64,000 bases of DNA from Atriophallophorus winterbourni (taxonomy: Eukaryota; Platyhelminthes; Trematoda; Plagiorchiida; Microphallidae): the NCBI GenBank assembly GCA_013407085.1, contig JACCGJ010012940.1, positions 47,783-111,782 on the forward strand, in the 5' to 3' direction. A program made the position numbers and the translations under genes. Below are positions 13,201 to 21,332 of this stretch, in pieces; within the stretch, counting starts at the first letter, position 1, and each line of letters begins with the position of its first letter. The notes below the pieces were generated by a model that saw only the letters and a list, made by a program, of their open reading frames with translations, had not been told where the DNA came from and ran no database searches.

Positions 13201-14286
13201 TCTAACCATTCTTCTGCCGTAGACATAGCCTCGGTAGCGTTCTGTAAAGCTTGATTCTTGTCCCAAAGTGACCAGTCGGGACACAAACCAGGAGCGCATG
13301 CATCAACAAGTGCTCCTATTGCAATACCATTATTCCAATCTGTAGTGAAATTTTTAATTGGTAGTTGAGGTATTTTCATTTTTATCCAATTGAGCAGCCG
13401 TTGGCGCGGTCCCTCAACTTGCTCTGTCTAAAACCAAAAATGATTTCCAAACAATTAATTTGAAATAAAATATAAGCAAGGATGCAGGTGAGGTGAAAAC
13501 AGTGCAGAGTGCGGCGGGGTTGCGTATGCGTGCTTAGTTACCTGTTCGCTTTTTGATTTTCGAACTTCCCCAGACACAGCTGGACCAGTCTATTGTTGTA
13601 AACAGAAGGATTAAAAATGGATTAAACTACTTATTTGTGTGATTTAAAAAAATGTATTGCGAAAGTAGTTTTTTAATAAGGAAATGGTGAATTTTAAAAA
13701 TCTAGTTCGAAATACAAAATTTTAATGTTCAATATTATGTTTATTCAGAAATAACCAAATCTGGTTGTTATACTTACTTGCTTTTTGGCTTCACCTTCAT
13801 AAATTGGTATTGATATGGAGTAATGCATGATCAAGGTCCAGATAAGTCCAAGAATAATCTTCAGGTTGCAGTCGACGATGTGGCTGCTGTCTATATAAAA
13901 GTATTATTTTGTTGCATAGACTGACCGATATTCACCAATCGCAATTTTTCCTTTTCTTCGAGAAATTTCAAGACTTTAGTCACATTTTCGAATTTCTGAG
14001 TACGGAAATTCGGCTTTTTGATGACTTGTTGAAACTTGTGTTTAGTCAGAACTTCGACCAAAGCAATCAACCGAAGTCCGTCTGACAAATCAGTCTCAAG
14101 ATTATCGACATGTGTATTCGCTTTCTTGAGGTGTTCATTCACCCATCGAGTGAAAGTATTTTTTTGAATTAATTTCCATTCAGCGTCTTCAGCTAGACCT
14201 CGTTCTGCCATCGCGGATTCACCACCTGAATTCTCATTACCCGCCACTTCCTTATCTATATGAGGCCGCGGTTTCAGATGGGCCAT
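902..14286 (-). CDS. FLN: Filamin, 5' part of gene (14 coding exons, runs off left edge)
   Basis: Filamins are cytoplasmic actin cross-linkers: an N-terminal pair of calponin-homology domains binds F-actin and a rod of Ig-like repeats spaces and dimerises the molecule. Joined in order from the minus strand, the exons are 14286-13926, 13890-13778, 13589-13542, 13427-13043, 10803-10685, 10235-9992, 9894-9694, 7203-6901, 6518-6390, 3929-3793, 3713-3593, 3472-3279, 2816-2517 and 1277-902. All have GT/AG borders and every phase agrees, giving 3031 nt (about 1010 residues). CH1 is at about residues 35-155, CH2 at about 180-290, then about six filamin repeats with the usual GPG and Y-x-V/C-x-Y-x-P patterns. 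The last exon ends on a donor, so the remaining repeats lie beyond position 1. The start is the first ATG before CH1. Introns contain Penelope-like, SINE-like and hammerhead-repeat debris. Family assignment is firm; which vertebrate paralogue it matches cannot be said. Confidence 0.92.
1330..2130 (-). mobile_element. Penelope-like element 3' part (GIY-YIG endonuclease plus 3' UTR)
   Basis: Lies in a filamin intron, same strand as filamin. The ORF at 2127-1672 carries [20 protein letters not shown], the GIY-YIG endonuclease core of Penelope-like retroelements (GVYIG, then R, then EH), preceded by the usual short lead and followed by [18 protein letters not shown] and a C-terminal tail. The RT domain is missing, so this copy is 5'-truncated. 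The 340 nt after the stop match 7912-8310 closely and contain a hammerhead-like motif near 1376-1415. Confidence 0.85.
1672..2127 (-). CDS. GIY-YIG endonuclease domain of a Penelope-like element
   Basis: An uninterrupted 151-codon frame. Residues about 48-70 contain GVYIG and an Arg and EH pair as in GIY-YIG nucleases; this domain makes the nick that primes Penelope-type insertion. No start is claimed: in the full element this is the C-terminus of the RT polyprotein. The RT half is absent, so the copy cannot be autonomous. Confidence 0.8.
   Translation of the reverse strand: MFKLCVFNVTYEKGKTIRSVLMHLKDKTPLSSVTNSMHRIYCEDGSGVYIGQPSREFGTNIEEHRKRVRRQPRSAREYQSLIRDSALAEHVLDTGHSVDLDNVEILRLGIKPYLERLHAEAVEIANAGRLAVNQVDGAEISTTWRSAMMRS
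2280..2385 (+). repeat. Dispersed repeat end, related to 25.9 and 26.2 kb
   Basis: The stretch with gtgatgtacatccacggtgg, acatcgg and gaaggccaacaac recurs with changes at about 25880-25945 and 26218-26275. It is a terminal piece of an unidentified dispersed repeat. Confidence 0.6.
2517..2816 (-). CDS. FLN: Filamin exon 13: repeat 5
   Basis: Exactly 100 codons, phase 0 in and out. Starts [18 protein letters not shown] and ends [21 protein letters not shown]. It encodes one whole, somewhat divergent filamin repeat. Acceptor atttttcag, donor gtgagt. Its first codon is ATG, but the acceptor directly before it and the phase fit show it is internal. Confidence 0.87.
3279..3472 (-). CDS. FLN: Filamin exon 12: end of repeat 4
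   Basis: Reads [20 protein letters not shown], then [20 protein letters not shown] and DIQDSPY. Acceptor cccttaaag, donor gtaagt after GATTTA, exits in phase 0. Confidence 0.9.
3593..3713 (-). CDS. FLN: Filamin exon 11: start of repeat 4
   Basis: Reads [20 protein letters not shown], then [19 protein letters not shown]. The FGPG turn marks the start of a new Ig-like repeat. Acceptor tttcag, donor gtgagt, exits in phase 1. Confidence 0.9.
3793..3929 (-). CDS. FLN: Filamin exon 10: end of repeat 3
   Basis: Reads [19 protein letters not shown], then [20 protein letters not shown] and MGSPFE, a classic filamin repeat C-terminal half. Acceptor tttatttcag, donor gtgaat, exits in phase 0. The 2.46 kb intron before it (3930-6389) holds no gene I can support. 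Confidence 0.9.
3930..6389. other. Filamin intron, no gene seen
   Basis: Between exons 10 and 9. Several short open frames occur on both strands without family signal or usable splice sites. It contains a GAT/ATC trinucleotide run at about 5118-5142 which gives a false poly-His or poly-Asp reading. Nothing else is recognised. Confidence 0.7.
5118..5142. repeat. GAT trinucleotide microsatellite
   Basis: About seven uninterrupted GAT units within the filamin intron. It reads poly-Asp on one strand and poly-His on the other, but neither frame is coding. Confidence 0.9.
6390..6518 (-). CDS. FLN: Filamin exon 9: first part of repeat 3
   Basis: After the insert the filamin pattern resumes: [18 protein letters not shown], then [18 protein letters not shown]. 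Acceptor gaattcag, donor gtaagc, phase 1 in and out. The usual GPG at the repeat start appears here as TGRG. Confidence 0.82.
6901..7203 (-). CDS. Filamin exon 8: 101-codon non-filamin insert
   Basis: Open through 303 nt in the one frame that joins exon 7 (phase 1) to exon 9 (phase 1), with acceptor atcttacag and donor gtattt. It starts [18 protein letters not shown] and continues acidic and rich in Ser, His and Cys (for example [19 protein letters not shown], then [20 protein letters not shown]) and ends near TTTIDAP. It lacks the GPG and Y-x-V-x-Y-x-P marks of a filamin repeat and sits exactly between repeats 2 and 3. I do not recognise it. It could be a lineage-specific flexible hinge or an optional exon, since it is a multiple of three. 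Confidence is for its being an exon, not for a function. Confidence 0.7.
7204..9693. other. Filamin intron, only a Penelope-like 3' end recognised
   Basis: Apart from the fragment at 7912-8330, this 2.5 kb intron is AT-rich and shows no reading frame with family signal or consistent splice sites. Confidence 0.65.
7912..8330 (-). mobile_element. Penelope-like element 3' end only
   Basis: Nearly the same sequence as 1330-1690: the hammerhead-like segment (gacacagaagcttcgtcac), the segment with gtgggaatgaccaggatcagtgg and ctagtgtgta, and the last few codons at about 8300-8325. All coding sequence upstream is missing. A second insertion of the same family inside the filamin gene, in the same orientation. 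Confidence 0.82.
9694..9894 (-). CDS. FLN: Filamin exon 7: remainder of repeat 2
   Basis: Reads [19 protein letters not shown], then [18 protein letters not shown] and [15 protein letters not shown], the closing strands of a filamin repeat. Acceptor cttttcag, donor gtaaga, phase 1 in and out. Confidence 0.9.
9992..10235 (-). CDS. FLN: Filamin exon 6: end of repeat 1, start of repeat 2
   Basis: Reads [19 protein letters not shown], then [19 protein letters not shown] (the C-terminal strands of repeat 1), then [18 protein letters not shown] opening repeat 2. Acceptor ctttaacag, donor gtgaac, exits in phase 1. Confidence 0.92.
10685..10803 (-). CDS. FLN: Filamin exon 5: first half of Ig-like repeat 1
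   Basis: Reads [18 protein letters not shown] and [16 protein letters not shown]: the A-D strands of a filamin Ig repeat. Acceptor tgtttag joins exon 4 in phase 1; donor gtaagt after CCC leaves phase 0. Confidence 0.9.
10925..11000 (+). repeat. Fragment of hammerhead-associated repeat (ribozyme core missing)
   Basis: The sequence ggggtgtgaatgacggaaaa, gcatgcaaatgaatattttg matches the tail that follows the hammerhead at 36130-36175. The catalytic core upstream is not present here. It lies in a filamin intron. Confidence 0.6.
12481..12597 (+). repeat. SINE-like dispersed repeat, copy 1
   Basis: The segment gatatctgtcgaggcctaga to about 12597 aligns with 40340-40455 and with the reverse complement of 12815-12925. 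It ends in a TACATACAT run, like the microsatellite tails of SINEs. No convincing tRNA promoter boxes were seen. Confidence 0.6.
12815..12925 (-). repeat. SINE-like dispersed repeat, copy 2
   Basis: Reverse complement of the repeat at 40340-40445: shared blocks include cagtcagagactgcacgtcgg and gcctagacagatatgag. With copy 1 it forms an inverted pair about 220 bp apart in the same filamin intron. Confidence 0.65.
13043..13427 (-). CDS. FLN: Filamin exon 4: CH2 domain
   Basis: Reads [15 protein letters not shown], then [26 protein letters not shown] and [10 protein letters not shown] followed by [14 protein letters not shown], a complete CH2 domain in normal order. It ends in phase 1 at RVRVFGPG, the start of the first rod repeat. 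Acceptor ggttttag, donor gtatgt. Confidence 0.93.
13542..13589 (-). CDS. FLN: Filamin exon 3: 48-nt micro-exon between CH domains
   Basis: Sixteen codons ([16 protein letters not shown]) between acceptor caatag and donor gtaact, phase 0 on both sides. It encodes the polar linker between CH1 and CH2. Being a multiple of three it could be skipped without a frameshift; the linker is variable in filamins. Confidence 0.8.
13778..13890 (-). CDS. FLN: Filamin exon 2: end of CH1
   Basis: A 113-nt exon too short to stand out as an ORF. Acceptor atatag, donor gtaagt. It reads [20 protein letters not shown] then HYSISIP, the conserved last helix of CH1, in phase with exon 1 (1 + 2) and leaving phase 0. 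Confidence 0.9.
13926..14286 (-). CDS. FLN: Filamin exon 1: start codon and most of CH1
   Basis: Begins [16 protein letters not shown] and reads into [19 protein letters not shown] and [15 protein letters not shown], the actin-binding CH1 signature. The first 32 or so residues are a polar lead typical of filamin N-termini. It ends in phase 1 at LVNIG, donor gtcagt. One base before the ATG is a possible 3' splice site (tttttagccaatcag), so 5' UTR may be joined from upstream by cis- or trans-splicing. Confidence 0.93.
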
Positions 14287-14639
14287 TCTGATTGGCTAAA
14301 AAGATGGAGAAATATGACACTCACACAAATAGAAAAATATCACACAACAGTTCGCAAACGCAAAATATTTTGAAGATCGTTGGAGGAAATTATGCACACA
14401 TTTGCATTTATTGATTTATTATTCTCATCTGTCCGCTTTATTGCGCGGTACGTTCAATTTGGTTGTATTTTCCACGCTCCGATAAAATATTACGAATTTT
14501 CACTATTCCTTGAAGTTACAGTAAAATAGAATCACTATTTTACTATATTCTCCATATTTTTGCTGACTTATTACGCTAGCGATAAAATCAGCTTGTATTT
14601 TTGGTAACTTTTCATTACTCATAATATTATCTGTCAGAT
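14287..14639. other. Spacer between filamin start and CR1-like element
   Basis: About 350 AT-rich bases. The minus strand directly before the filamin ATG reads tttttagccaatcag then A-ATG, a plausible 3' splice site for a 5' UTR intron or for spliced-leader addition, which is known in flatworms. No clear TATA box could be assigned. The 5' end of the CR1-like element probably lies here, but I cannot fix it. Confidence 0.5.
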
Positions 14640-15944
14640 ATGAGTACTAGAAATTCATGCCTTAATGTCAAATGTGGCAAAATGGTGGCAAAAGGAATTG
14701 AGTGCACAGCATGCAAGCTTTGGGCTCATCCTAGCTGCTCAGGTATACATAAATCTCACTATGGGATTTATGCGAAGTACCGCTGGTTGCAGTGGTACTG
14801 TAGCGGCTGTCATCAGGCTGCCACAGACGCCGCTTGTTTAAGGCCAAGGAATAGTCGGACGTTGCCTTGCTCGTCAGATTCTATACCTGCCCCAACGTTT
14901 GCATCTGTTGTGAGGGCTAGTGTAAGTTCTGATACAATGGCTGGCACTGGCATAGCTGACAAATCTAGCCAGCTACGACGTCCTATCAAGCAGGCTACCT
15001 CTTCTAAGGTGGTCAAATCTAAAAAGCGTGCTACCAAGAACGCCAAAAAACTGCATCCACACAGGAAGCAGACATAAATGGCCAGTTATCTCGTTCTCCA
15101 ATGCGAGCTTCTACTAGCAGGGTGGTTACTGTAGCAGAGATTCCGAAGAGGCGTAGGAAGGCGAATAAAGCTACTACCCAACGGAAGCAACATGAAAATG
15201 TTGCCGGATCACCCGCACTGGATCACATTATCCAGGAATTGAATTGCGCAAGCAATTCGATACACTGCGTGGCACCCCTGCTCCAAAAACTAGAACAAGA
15301 AATGTACTGGTTTTTAATCGAGCAGAGCCATTTATCAAGGAATCGAAGTCTAGAAAAGGATTTAGATCGCAGATGTATCAGCGATCTTATCCGGATGGTA
15401 GGTCTGAGGCATTTACACTCCTACAATGCGAATTCACCGTGTTGGAAAATGGAAGATGGATAATCGCCCTAGGCCAATCCTGGTAGAATTCAAATACCAG
15501 GCGGATCGGGACGCTTTACTATCTAAGGCTGACCACATCGCCGAAGCAACTCTAGACAAACTGCAGGTTAAGCCGGACAACCCTCCCTCCCGGATAAGAC
15601 AATACTCTTCCGCTTCAAATAGGAGGGATCAGATTGTAAAGACCTCTAATAACGACAAGCGGGGTTTTACAAAGCTAATAGATTCTGGTTCCGAAGTAAC
15701 GCCCAATCGAGGGCGGCGTTCATCCGAAAAGGATGGGGCTTCATCAGCAGCAGAAATCTTGGAAGCGTCCGAGGATGAGGTCTGTGGTCGTATTATTATC
15801 CCTGTAATTCCACAGCTCGTGGTTAGCAACCTGCAGTGTACAGCTGGTGTTCAGGCCGCACCAGGTGACTCGGCTATCGCAAGCAGCACGCCAAAAAACG
15901 TGCTGACTTCTCGGGTACTCCGCCCGAGAATCACACAAGACTAA
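14640..15944 (+). pseudogene. CR1-like ORF1 (PHD zinc finger), frameshifted
   Basis: The frame starting at 14640 gives MSTRNSCLNVKCGKMV followed by C-x2-C, H-x2-C and a final C-x2-C (about residues 7-58), a PHD-like finger usual in CR1 ORF1. That frame stops at 15077. Coding signal then moves to another frame in 15101-15250, to a third by about 15244-15470 (ending near VLENGRW), and returns to the first at 15426-15944. At least two or three frameshifts are therefore needed, so ORF1 is dead in this copy. The last part has an RRM-like or CR1 ORF1 central-domain flavour (RPILVEFKYQADRDALLSK). Confidence 0.75.
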
Positions 15945-15976
15945 TTGGGAATAGATTACGTGACACTGCCGCCACA

Positions 15977-18760
15977 GTGCTACTCGGGAATGCATGTAGC
16001 ATCCGAAACAAATGGTCTGAACTCTCCATCCTTGCACATGAGTTGAGACCGCATGTAATTGCACTGACAGAAACCTGGCTCTCTGCATCTGATGACATTC
16101 CCGATATAGTTGGTAACAGCTATTCCGTGATCAGGTGTGATAGACCGGGTGCATTACAAGGTGGCGGTGTTGCTATTCTTCTCAGGTCAGGCCTCCGTAC
16201 CTCAGAGTTAAACGTTAGGCTTGGCACGCGCAATGTGCAACTTAGCTCCTGTCTCATTCACTCCTATAAGCAATCTACGGTAATAGCGTGCGTTTATTTG
16301 AGTCCCCATTCAGGAGTACAGGATATGTATAACTTGCTTGAGAATTTGAGTTCACTACGTGCGCTTGGGTCTCAGGTTCTTATGGTGGGTGATTTTAATC
16401 TACCACACATATCTTGGCCTAACCAGAGCTGCCAAGCTGATAAGATGTCTGAGGACTTCATAGAATGGACCCACAGACATGCTATGAGCCAACATGTAAC
16501 TGAGCCTACAAGGTTCCGACATGGCTGTGAACCTTCGGTCCTGGATCTTGTTATATCTTCGAATGAGCAAATGGTTCGACAGGTGCAATATCTTTCCCCA
16601 CTAGGGAAAAGTGATCACATCATGATTAGCTTCCAGCTACTTCTCAGGTATGACAAACCGCCTCCGAAACTAAAGCGCAACTTCAATAGGGTAGACTGGA
16701 GTGTTGTCTCAGAGGAAGCAGATCAGATCTTGTCACAATCTTCTGGTGATGATATGGCAGCAAACTGGCAGCTTATTCACCATTGTCTGTCCACACTGCA
16801 AGACAGATTTGCTCCGTTGGTGCACGTCAAAAGACGCAACAAGCCACAGTGGTGGACACCATCGATGCGCCGTGGTATTAAAATCCGGGACCGTGCCTGG
16901 AAAACTTACAAAGCTTCTCAGACACAATGGGCCTGGACAAGGTATAAACTACTTAGAAATAAGGCTGTGGGAAGCCAACGTAAGGCAAAACGTGAATTTG
17001 AGGCACGACTGGCATGTAATATAAGACAGTGCCCAAAGCGTTTCTATAGCTATGCACAATCCAAAGGCAAAACTCGCGATTGCATAGGCAACCTTCAACT
17101 GGACAATGGATCTCAACTAGATTCAGATTCTGAAAAGGCTTCGGCTTTTCTCGAACATTTTCGAGCTGTTCAGAGGCCTGATCGCCAAACTGATCTCCCG
17201 AATATGCCAGTGGACATAAGGTCAGATAGCGTTCCTACCCTCGATGAAATAATTTTCACTGATAATGAGGTTAGGCTTGCGCTTGAAGCAACAAATCCAC
17301 ATAAATCTGCGGGCCCGGATGGTATTCACCCTCAAGTCATTAAGAACCTGGCGCCTGTATTAGCACAACCGGTGGGTCGTCTCTTTAACGCATCCTTAAG
17401 GTATGGGTATATTCCGAGTGCTTGGAAGCAGGCTGACGTGATTCCTATACATAAAGGTGGCAGTCGATCTTCAGTTTGCAACTACAGACCTGTAAGCCTT
17501 ACTAGTATCCTTTGCAAAACCCTAGAGAGACTTATTAGGGACAGGATCTGTCGCCACCTTGTCTCTGGCTCGTTGCTAAACTCTGCTCAGCATGGTTTTC
17601 TAAAAGGGAAGTCTTGCCTAACGAACCTATTATGTTTTCTTAATGAGGTCACTAGGAGGCTAGATAAAGGCCACCAGGTCGAAGTTCTCTACTTGGACTT
17701 CTGTAAAGCCTTTGACTCGGTAAACCACAGGTTGCTTGCAATGAAGATTGGACTAATAGGTATCGATGGCCCTCTAAAGAACTGGATCACAAACTTCTTG
17801 AGCAATCGATATTTTCGCGTTCGCATAGGCAATATGTATTCCGCGAAAGCAGGAGTTGTTAGTGGAGTCCCGCAGGGTTCAGTACTAGGCCCACTACTCT
17901 TTCTTATCTTCATCGATGATTTGGCATCCTCGCTTAAGTGTCCCTGCTATATTTTTGCAGACGATGTCAAGTTTATCGGATCGCTGAACGAACAGGATCT
18001 TTTTGAGGATATAGAAAAGGTCATCAAGTGGTCTTCCACGTGGGATCTACCAGTCAACTTCTCCAAAAGCTATCTTCTGTCCAAAGCTGCAACGAAGCTG
18101 CAGGTTGCTGGACCTGATAACATACTGGAGATAACTGGGGTATCAAAAGTCCGGGACTTAGGTATTGCGGTTTCAGCGGACTTTAAATGGGCTGATCAAT
18201 GTGCAGCTGCTGCACAACGCGCTAGGAACCAGCTCTTTCGCCTCCGATCAGTTTTATCCTGCAGGTCCCCGGAGGTTTTCATCCCATTGTATAAAGCGAT
18301 AGTGAGACCTCATCTCGAGTATTGCGTTCAAGCTTGGTCTCCTTACTTGGAAAAGGACATTGCCACGCTTGAAGGTGTTCAGCGCCTAGCTACTCGTATG
18401 ATTAAAGGGCAATCTGGGAAGTCATATGAACAACGACTGTTGAGTCTAGATCTCTTCTCGCTAAAAAGAAGGCGACTACGTGGGGATCTGATCGAGACCT
18501 TTAAAATCGTTAGAGGCTTTAGTTCTATTGATCCGGCTGATATGTATGCTCTTGCGCCAGTGGTAGGTACTCGAGGCCATTCACTGAAACTGGCAAAGCA
18601 ACATGTCAGGTCTAATGCACGTAAGCACTTCTTTAGCGAAAGGGTAGTGAATCATTGGAACTGTCTGCCCGAAGAGGTAGTTTGTTCTACATCAGTAACG
18701 TGCTTCAAAGATAGGCTAGACTCGATCTGGCGCTCTGTGTTTCCCAATTTTTATCCCTAA
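15977..18760 (+). CDS. CR1-like ORF2: endonuclease-reverse transcriptase, intact
   Basis: 927 uninterrupted codons, close to the usual CR1 ORF2 length. The endonuclease is N-terminal: NACSIRNKW, ALTETWL (catalytic Glu), GGGVAILLR, VYLSPHS, GDFNLPH (Asp/Asn) and GKSDHIMISF (SDH) in the normal order within residues 1-220. The reverse transcriptase follows at about 440-700: KSAGPDGIHP, DFCKAFDSVNHRLL, SGVPQGSVLGPLLFLIFIDD and FADDVKFIG (catalytic DD, with Phe in place of the common Tyr). The C-terminus has PHLEYCVQAWSPYL and ends FPNFYP. Every catalytic motif I could check is present, so the protein may be active, but ORF1 beside it is broken. Confidence 0.93.
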   Translation: MLLGNACSIRNKWSELSILAHELRPHVIALTETWLSASDDIPDIVGNSYSVIRCDRPGALQGGGVAILLRSGLRTSELNVRLGTRNVQLSSCLIHSYKQSTVIACVYLSPHSGVQDMYNLLENLSSLRALGSQVLMVGDFNLPHISWPNQSCQADKMSEDFIEWTHRHAMSQHVTEPTRFRHGCEPSVLDLVISSNEQMVRQVQYLSPLGKSDHIMISFQLLLRYDKPPPKLKRNFNRVDWSVVSEEADQILSQSSGDDMAANWQLIHHCLSTLQDRFAPLVHVKRRNKPQWWTPSMRRGIKIRDRAWKTYKASQTQWAWTRYKLLRNKAVGSQRKAKREFEARLACNIRQCPKRFYSYAQSKGKTRDCIGNLQLDNGSQLDSDSEKASAFLEHFRAVQRPDRQTDLPNMPVDIRSDSVPTLDEIIFTDNEVRLALEATNPHKSAGPDGIHPQVIKNLAPVLAQPVGRLFNASLRYGYIPSAWKQADVIPIHKGGSRSSVCNYRPVSLTSILCKTLERLIRDRICRHLVSGSLLNSAQHGFLKGKSCLTNLLCFLNEVTRRLDKGHQVEVLYLDFCKAFDSVNHRLLAMKIGLIGIDGPLKNWITNFLSNRYFRVRIGNMYSAKAGVVSGVPQGSVLGPLLFLIFIDDLASSLKCPCYIFADDVKFIGSLNEQDLFEDIEKVIKWSSTWDLPVNFSKSYLLSKAATKLQVAGPDNILEITGVSKVRDLGIAVSADFKWADQCAAAAQRARNQLFRLRSVLSCRSPEVFIPLYKAIVRPHLEYCVQAWSPYLEKDIATLEGVQRLATRMIKGQSGKSYEQRLLSLDLFSLKRRRLRGDLIETFKIVRGFSSIDPADMYALAPVVGTRGHSLKLAKQHVRSNARKHFFSERVVNHWNCLPEEVVCSTSVTCFKDRLDSIWRSVFPNFYP

Positions 18761-19000
18761 TTTTATAGTTGTTCTTCAATTTGTCGTTGGAACGCACTAA
18801 TGTCTCTCCTCACCTATTGGGTGAGGGAGTTTTTCTTCTGTTGCATTCCAGCCAAAGTCATACCAGAAGAATATTGAACCTACTGTTCAAAGTGGTGGAC
18901 GCTCTCTTGGCTTACCACCGGAAGTATTCTGGACGCTCGATTGGCGACTCTGCCACATATCGTCCTGTGCTAACTGAACTTCCATGAAAATAGAAATGTT

Positions 19001-20149
19001 AGGTTTGGTTCGAATAATTTAATTAATAAATACTTTGAATGATTTAATATGTTATGATGCCGCTGAACTTTTAAAATATATTGGAAAGATAGCGTGAGAT
19101 ATGTTTTTAGCAAACGACGTATCTATGAGCATTCATACATTCTGTTGATGGTGAAAACTCAAAAAGTACAACATTAAAGACAGAAAAGGTTGCAAATCTG
19201 AATGTCGTGATTTCATACAAAATTATACTATGATAACGAGAGTTTGGTACAACATTTAGTCCTACATATGCTGATAATAATACGGGCATTATGGTGGTAC
19301 TTTCATCATTGTATATTTTTTTCGATTTATCGTAAATATTTCGAAATTGATTTGTCATAATTCATACATGCTAAAATTTACATTAACGGAATTTATTCTA
19401 TAAATTGATTAGTTGTTTTACTGTTAGAGAGATATGTTTTATTAATGCGTTGTGTTTGTTTGTCACGTTAGGTTTACAAGGATGTTCCAATTCATTGGGT
19501 ACAATGTTAGAAAGTGTACTATGTTAATAGTCAGATCTACGTTGGATCTACCCATGAAAATCAATCTCGGTCATTTTTTCTTTTAGAAATTATCAATTTC
19601 ATTAATACTTCCTTATATTCAGATTTTGCTGTCATGTGATTTAATTTTTAAATGAAACATGAATCATCATTCCATGTTCAGTATCTGAGGGAATCTGTGA
19701 TTTATGGTTTTACAAAGGTTTCAAAATGTATATCTTTCTAAATGAAGATAGACTTTTGTAGGAAATTTTTTTCGTGCTCACCAAAAACTGTCAAGTGTTA
19801 TTAAATAACTTAACGGTGGAGTCAGTGCACGAGTCACGAGTCTTGGCCAGTCTATCTTTGAAAGCTAAAGGTAGAATTATCAAATAAAAATGCAAGCCTT
19901 TTGCAAATATACATAGAGTTCAATATTTAGATCACTTTCAAATTTACTCATTTAAATTCACAACTGGAAGTCTATTGAAATATCATCGGTCGAAACATTT
20001 GCATTAGGTTGCTTCTGTTTCTCTTAACCGTGCTGTAATGGAAAGCTTACTACAATGTTTTGAAAACTTGAAGCTCAGGTACGAGATTGTAGGTCATCTT
20101 TGTTCTTCGAGCTGGTATATTTGATTGCGGACGCCTCTTCATCAAACTA
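19001..20149. other. AT-rich spacer, nothing recognised
   Basis: No reading frame with family signal and no clear repeat match elsewhere in the window. It separates the CR1-like element from the second Penelope-like family. Confidence 0.6.
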
Positions 20150-21180
20150 GATAACGTCATAAGTGAATCTTCTTACGAACCGCCTGGCTGATGGGCATCA
20201 TTCGAATTTATCTGTTGCGTCGCGAACTCATCTACTGTTTTTTGCTAGTATTCTTGCATGTCCTCGTTGTTGTTGTGTACTCATTGATTGAATATGGTGT
20301 TTGAAACCACGCGTTCGGAAACTCTCGAACGTGGAAAGTTCAACATTTGGTGATGATTTCTGTTCTATTCTAATTGAATTCGTGTCATTCGTGATAAATG
20401 TTTACCGATATTAATGTTTTGCGGTCATGTCGTCGTGTAAACAGTTTGTGTTCATGTATCATTGTTTCTAATCTTCTTCCAGTCTGTCGGATATTATGTT
20501 TTTAACAAGCGGGAAACGGTTAATGTACATGTTGTTATTTATTCTTCCCTAAAAAACGTGTATTTGACGTTGACTAGTTGGTTTCTCATTGACGATGCAG
20601 GTTTGTGAGCAGCGTTAATTTCAACCGCACGAAAGATTCTAGCGCTATTATTCGAAATATGCTGTATACATGGAAGTGTTGTTCACATGTCATTGGGTTG
20701 TAGAGTCTTTGTTGTGAATGATGAAGTTTTGTGGGTATTTAATCTTCCGGACAAGTTTGAATAAATATTTCTCCTCTTCTTTCTCGAGTTCGCTTCTACA
20801 ACAGTGTGTTTTCTCGTAATTAATTAGTGTTCGGACAGAGCTTCGCTTGTTGGTTGTCGAGTGCTTGCTTCTGAAGTTCTAAATTTGATCAGCGTGTGTT
20901 ATTCTCCTGTTTCATGTTTCTGTTCTTCGCACGGACACAATGAGAAACGGTGAGCAGTTTTCCCATTCTGTCTCCTTTGTAAATTGGATTCCAGTAAAAA
21001 CGCAATTAATTAGAATCACGATCGTATCATCGACGTAACGGATCCCGATTTTGTGTCGAATCAATGATAATGCGATACGTTCAAGCATTTGCATTACGGC
21101 CTCAGCTAGCAACCCAGAGATTGGTGATCTCATTTGCGCTACTTTGATTTTGTTTGTACAAAATGTTGTTAAATTCAATG
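20150..21180 (-). mobile_element. Second Penelope-like family, decayed copy (RT and GIY-YIG pieces)
   Basis: At 21178-20912 the frame includes SPISGLLAEAVMQMLE, then IGIRYVDDTIVI: the Penelope-type RT palm with the YVDD box. At about 20520-20400 on the same strand a frame reads IRQTGRRLETMIHEHKLF, the second half of a GIY-YIG nuclease. Weak tail similarity continues to about 20150. Stops and frameshifts separate the pieces. The sequence differs from the family at 41.3 kb (SGLLAEA here, SPELANMYME there), so this is another lineage. Confidence 0.78.
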
Positions 21181-21244
21181 TTCATCGGAAAACGTAATTA
21201 TAATAAGCGCAGTACAATTTTGTTGACCAGTCAGTGTTCGCACT

Positions 21245-21332
21245 ACAATTCAATGGCTCAAACTAAATGTAAGAATTTCCCCAGATGCGGATGGTATCAC
21301 ACCGGATGCGCTCAGGTTCTGAAATCGTCGGG
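21245..21332 (+). mobile_element. Short CR1-like RT fragment
   Basis: In the right frame this reads KLNV, then ISPDADGITPDALRF, matching VRKSPGADGITPDVLRF of the element at 49657-53814 (about 51130). Only about 85 bp survives. Confidence 0.7.

Larger units (their letters stand above)
14640..19000 (+). mobile_element. CR1-like non-LTR retrotransposon, near full length
   Basis: Two-ORF layout: ORF1 with a PHD-type zinc finger (14640-15944, broken) and ORF2 with apurinic-type endonuclease plus reverse transcriptase (15977-18760, intact). About 230 bp after the ORF2 stop (to roughly 18990) is more GC-rich than what follows and is taken as 3' UTR; the exact ends are not visible. It is oriented opposite to filamin. 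CR1 and its schistosome relatives insert by target-primed reverse transcription. Confidence 0.87.
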
